DNA of 9,022 nt, taken from assembly GCA_947177315.1 (NCBI GenBank), contig CAMWTX010000056.1, forward strand, positions 1-9,022. The letters are read 5' to 3'. The stretch's first letter is position 1. Each line of letters opens with the position of its first letter. Both the position numbers and the translations under genes were made by a program. The notes beneath the pieces are model-generated. The model was not told where the DNA came from, did no database searches, and saw nothing but the letters and a program-made list of their open reading frames with translations. The stretch is from an uncultured Bacteroidales bacterium (GTDB lineage: Bacteria > Bacteroidota > Bacteroidia > Bacteroidales > P3). Positions 5,984 to 9,022 of this stretch are shown here, piece by piece.

Positions 5984-7177
5984 CTATAATACGGCCACTT
6001 TCCGCACGAACTGCCGTTTGCCTACGGTAACCCGCACGATGTAAAGGCCTGCGGAGGGCAGGCGGTATCCGAAACGGTTCTGCCGCACAAAAGTGGCGCA
6101 GATGCGGTTTCCTATGGCGTTGAAGATTTCCACCGCCTCCATCTCTCCGGCATGGTATTCAAGCTGCAGAAAGCGGTTTTCGACACTTATCGAACATTTG
6201 TTCCAGAATATCGTCTGGCGAATGTTCAAGGTGTCGGTCGGTGTTACGGGATGCACGGTGTCTGTCGGGTTCGGATTCAGTGTATCCACCGGCGGTTCGG
6301 AAGGCAGTGTATCTACCGGGGACGGATTCACGGTATCGGTCGGTTCGGGAGCGGTTACGCCCCAAGCGAGCGTGTCGTTGCCCCAAATCTTTTCCACCAG
6401 TTCGGGGTAATCGATAAAGGGATTCCGGTTGCCTTGGAGCACAAAAACCGAGTCGTTGCGCCGGGTCTCTTTTTCGCTTACCGGATCCTGACGGTGCCAT
6501 TTGAGCAGGAGTTCCTTGGCCCATTCGCTGAAATCATCGGTGTTGTTGCCCGCCAGCATATCCGATTCCCAAGAGGCGATACTGTCATGATAGCAGGTGG
6601 CCATATAAAAGTAGGTACGTGCCAAATCCCCTTTGTATTCGTCTATGGGTTCAAAGGCAGTTCCCGTATAGCCAGGAAAGGTGCATTTGCCCAGTTTGCT
6701 GCCACCTGTAAAGGTTTGTTCCGGATTCGCCACTTCTCCGAAAGGGTTGTTGTTGCGGCGTGTATTTACATAGCCCGAAACGGGATAGAGATGGAACAGG
6801 TCGGTGTACATCGGAGTGCCTTCCTTGCTTTCATGAAACCAGCTTTTGGGAAACGAATGCTCGCGGTTGTATTTGAGACAGTCGTTGTCCGCACTGCCCG
6901 AACTGCCCGTGCTGTGCTGGTCTCGCTTGAACTTGAACGGACAGTTGTTGTACATATCGATGATATTGCTGTCCGCATCGGCATCGGTCTTCAGGTAGGC
7001 ATCCCAAAGATCTTTGTACTTCAGTTTCTTATGAACCTTGATGATATTGCAGAGGGTTGATTTCAGTTCAAATCCGCCCTTGTACATGGCCGAATCGTAA
7101 TACCCTTCGGGTTCTTCCGCACGGCAAAACCACGCGAAACTGCATAATAAAAGCAGAAAAACGGCGAGTCTTTTCAT
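5984..7177 (-). CDS. Secreted endonuclease I with type IX secretion tail
   Basis: This 397-residue nuclease should cut DNA (perhaps RNA too) outside the cell or at its surface. A signal peptide occupies residues 1-20 (MKRLAVFLLLLCSFAWFCRA). The endonuclease I domain (Vvn/EndA type) spans about 25-266. Its metal-finger active site shows at NREHSFPKSWF, with R105, E106 and H107, then DLFHLYP (126-132), RNNNPFGEV (141-149), the helix GDLARTYFYMATCY (183-196) and QGNRNPFIDYPELVEKIW (248-265). A linker at 275-318 repeats D-T-(V/L) five times. The end (about 325-397) is a type IX secretion C-terminal domain: MEAVEIFNAIGNRI, then LPSAGLYIVRVTVGKRQFVRKVAVL. The stop is TAG 5984-5986. The start is 23 bases after the aspS stop with no terminator between, so it is probably co-transcribed. 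Four cysteines may form disulfides. Confidence 0.93.
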   Translation of the reverse strand: MKRLAVFLLLLCSFAWFCRAEEPEGYYDSAMYKGGFELKSTLCNIIKVHKKLKYKDLWDAYLKTDADADSNIIDMYNNCPFKFKRDQHSTGSSGSADNDCLKYNREHSFPKSWFHESKEGTPMYTDLFHLYPVSGYVNTRRNNNPFGEVANPEQTFTGGSKLGKCTFPGYTGTAFEPIDEYKGDLARTYFYMATCYHDSIASWESDMLAGNNTDDFSEWAKELLLKWHRQDPVSEKETRRNDSVFVLQGNRNPFIDYPELVEKIWGNDTLAWGVTAPEPTDTVNPSPVDTLPSEPPVDTLNPNPTDTVHPVTPTDTLNIRQTIFWNKCSISVENRFLQLEYHAGEMEAVEIFNAIGNRICATFVRQNRFGYRLPSAGLYIVRVTVGKRQFVRKVAVL

Positions 7178-7200
7178 GATGGATGTTTTTTACCGTCGTT

Positions 7201-8955
7201 TTAATTTTCGGGAGCGGTCGATTGGAGGAAAAGCTCGTCCATCTGCGCATCGCTGATAGGCGAGGGCGATTCGCTCATCACATCGCGGCCCGAATTGTTC
7301 TTGGGGAATGCGATATAGTCGCGGATGCTGTCGGCACCTCCAAAGAGCGCGCAAAGACGGTCAAATCCAAAAGCCAGACCTCCGTGGGGAGGGGCGCCGA
7401 ATTCAAAGGCGTTCATCAGGAAGCCGAATTGGTTCTGGGCTTCTTCGTCGCTGAACCCGAGGGCGTTGAACATGCGTTTCTGCAAGTCGCGGTTGTGGAT
7501 ACGGATAGATCCGCCGCCCACTTCCACGCCGTTGATCACCATATCGTAGGCATTGGCGCGCACCTTGCCCGGATCGCTTTCCAGCAAAGCCTCGTCTTCG
7601 GGCTTGGGCGCGGTAAAAGGATGGTGCATCGCAAAGAAACGCTGCGCTTCTTCGTCCCATTCCAAAAGCGGAAAATCCACCACCCAAAGCACCTTGTAAT
7701 TAAACGGGTCGCGCAATCCCAGGCGGTTGCCCATTTCAAGGCGCAGCTGCCCCAAGGCGGTCTTGGTCTTGGCGGTTTTTCCGGAAAGGATCAGAATCAG
7801 GTCGCCGGCCTTGGCGCCACAGGCTTGTGCCGCTTTCTGCAGGTCTTCGGGCGTATAGAACTTATCTACCGACGATTTGAAGCTGCCGTCGGCATTGCAT
7901 TTGATATAGACCAAACCGCCCGCGCCCACTTGGGGACGCTTGACGAACTCGGTGAGTTCATCCAGTTGCTTGCGGGTATATTCGGCGGCGTTTTCCACAC
8001 AGATGCCGCCAATCCATTCGCTTTGGTCGAACACGCTGAACTTGCCTTGCGGAAAAACGTCCTTAAGTGCGTTGAACTCCATGCCGAAGCGGATATCGGG
8101 CTTGTCCGAACCGTATTTGTCCATGGCCGTCTGCCAGCTCATGCGCGGCAGGGGCGGCAGCTCGATGCCTTTTTCAATCTTGAACAGATGCCGGATCAGG
8201 CCTTCGAAAGTCTGCAGCACGTCTTCCTGTTCCACAAAAGACATCTCGCAGTCCAACTGCGTGAATTCGGGCTGTCGGTCGGCGCGCAGGTCTTCGTCGC
8301 GGAAGCAGCGCACGATTTGGAAATAACGGTCGAATCCCGCCACCATCAACAGCTGTTTGTACTGTTGCGGAGATTGGGGAAGGGCATAGAATTCGCCTGG
8401 GTTCATGCGGGAAGGCACCACAAAGTCGCGCGCTCCCTCCGGGGTTGACTTGATAAGGAAAGGGGTTTCGATTTCCATGAACCCCAAGTTGTCCATGTAC
8501 TTGCGGATTTCGATGCCCAGACGGTGCCGCAGGCTGATGTTCTTGCGCACGCAATCGCGCCGCAGATCCAGGTAGCGGTATTTCATACGCAGTTCATCGC
8601 CGCCGTCGCTATGGTCCTCAATTGTGAAAGGTGGTGTTTTGGCCGCGTTGAGCACCTTGAGTTCCGAAGCGATGATTTCGATTTCGCCGGTGGGAATCTT
8701 GGCGTTCTTGTTGCTGCGTTCGGCCACCTTTCCTTTTACCTGCACCACGAATTCCCGGCCCAAGGAGCGGGCTTGCGTGCAGAGGTCGGCATTGGCCTCC
8801 ATATTGAAAACAATTTGCGTGATGCCGTAGCGGTCGCGCAAATCCACAAACGTCATGCCGCCCAAATCGCGGGAACGTTGCACCCATCCGCACAGGCAAA
8901 CTTCCTTGCCGGCATCGGCCAGCCGCAGTTCGCCGTTGTTATGTGTCCTGTACAT
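7201..8955 (-). CDS. aspS: Aspartyl-tRNA synthetase
   Basis: This class II enzyme attaches aspartate to tRNA-Asp using ATP in the cytoplasm. At 584 residues it has the normal bacterial length. In order there is an N-terminal OB-fold anticodon-binding domain (about 1-105), the catalytic core, and the bacterial insertion domain (about 285-410) inside it. Motif 1 is GFMEIETPFL (158-167), the aspartate loop QSPQQYKQLLM (194-204), motif 2 FRDEDLRADRQPEFTQLD (218-235) and motif 3 GLAFGFDRLCALFGG (526-540). In the anticodon region, L31 in RSRDLGG matches the leucine of enzymes specific for tRNA-Asp rather than the histidine of non-discriminating ones, so it probably does not make Asp-tRNA-Asn. I chose the ATG at 8953-8955 because MYRTHNNGELRL matches the family start; an in-frame ATG at 9004-9006 would add 17 basic residues. 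Confidence 0.96.
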   Translation of the reverse strand: MYRTHNNGELRLADAGKEVCLCGWVQRSRDLGGMTFVDLRDRYGITQIVFNMEANADLCTQARSLGREFVVQVKGKVAERSNKNAKIPTGEIEIIASELKVLNAAKTPPFTIEDHSDGGDELRMKYRYLDLRRDCVRKNISLRHRLGIEIRKYMDNLGFMEIETPFLIKSTPEGARDFVVPSRMNPGEFYALPQSPQQYKQLLMVAGFDRYFQIVRCFRDEDLRADRQPEFTQLDCEMSFVEQEDVLQTFEGLIRHLFKIEKGIELPPLPRMSWQTAMDKYGSDKPDIRFGMEFNALKDVFPQGKFSVFDQSEWIGGICVENAAEYTRKQLDELTEFVKRPQVGAGGLVYIKCNADGSFKSSVDKFYTPEDLQKAAQACGAKAGDLILILSGKTAKTKTALGQLRLEMGNRLGLRDPFNYKVLWVVDFPLLEWDEEAQRFFAMHHPFTAPKPEDEALLESDPGKVRANAYDMVINGVEVGGGSIRIHNRDLQKRMFNALGFSDEEAQNQFGFLMNAFEFGAPPHGGLAFGFDRLCALFGGADSIRDYIAFPKNNSGRDVMSESPSPISDAQMDELFLQSTAPEN

Positions 8956-9022
8956 GGTATTCTGTTTTTTTCCTCTTTTGTTACTTGGTTTTGGTTTTCT
9001 GGCCATAAGTTTCAGAAGCTTG
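8956..9022 (-). other. Upstream region of aspS, possible end of an upstream gene
   Basis: On the minus strand two frames stay open from the window edge. One is in frame with aspS and includes an ATG at 9004-9006 followed by a Lys/Arg-rich stretch. The other reads QASETYGQKTKTK and stops at TAA 8981-8983, which could be the C-terminus of an upstream minus-strand gene 25 bases from aspS. Too little is visible to choose. I see no promoter or hairpin here. Confidence 0.3.

Noticed and set aside
4886..5989. 367-codon plus-strand open frame opposite exbB
   Set aside because: It is antisense to exbB and its promoter, and has odd His/Phe/Gly-rich composition without a domain.
5985..5990. Plus-strand TATAAT resembling a sigma-70 -10 box
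   Set aside because: It overlaps the endonuclease stop codon, has no -35 partner, no plus-strand gene follows, and this phylum uses a different promoter consensus.
7183..8448. 421-codon plus-strand open frame opposite aspS
   Set aside because: It lies almost wholly inside aspS, which has all class II motifs intact. The predicted protein shows no recognisable motif.
1..9022. CRISPR array, transposon, toxin-antitoxin or defence system
   Set aside because: I saw no regularly spaced direct repeats, transposase motifs or small toxin-like gene pairs. The window is filled with intact core genes.

Overview
This is an ordinary-looking chromosomal stretch from a member of the Bacteroidota, most likely the order Bacteroidales. 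Four things point there. The secreted endonuclease ends in a type IX secretion-type C-terminal domain. The ExbB has a signal peptide and an acidic tail, and lies in an exbB / small membrane protein / exbD / exbD cluster. A near-perfect Bacteroidota -7 promoter element (TATATTTG) precedes that cluster. Most genes start after A/T-rich leaders with no clear Shine-Dalgarno sequence. The genus cannot be fixed from the sequence.

Nearly everything is on the minus strand, so it reads from right to left. At the right edge is aspS (aspartyl-tRNA synthetase). A secreted endonuclease I follows after 23 bases, probably by read-through. Next is a 144-base gap with a promoter, a 38-base symmetric dyad and a leader hairpin. 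The four-gene TonB-energising (ExbB/ExbD) operon follows and ends at a strong intrinsic terminator near 3550-3582. A second tight operon begins after it: a phospholipase D/cardiolipin synthase-like enzyme, the dipeptidase PepD and a Nudix hydrolase. The only plus-strand gene is the 3' end of a thioredoxin-fold protein at the left edge. It converges on the Nudix gene and overlaps it by 44 bases.

Functionally, the ExbB/ExbD genes encode an inner-membrane proton-driven motor that energises TonB-dependent uptake. The usual tonB gene is absent: a terminator and an unrelated operon follow exbD. The endonuclease is probably exported through Sec and then type IX secretion, so it would act outside the cell or at its surface. 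The cls-like, pepD and Nudix genes concern membrane lipids, peptide breakdown and nucleotide clean-up, with no obvious shared pathway.

The points most worth checking are the dyad abutting the exbB promoter, the uncharacterised 111-residue membrane protein between exbB and exbD with its own strong Shine-Dalgarno sequence, the row of five D-T-(L/V) O-glycosylation-type sites in the endonuclease linker, and a cluster of perfect palindromes inside the first exbD gene. I saw no mobile element, CRISPR array, tRNA, rRNA or defence system.
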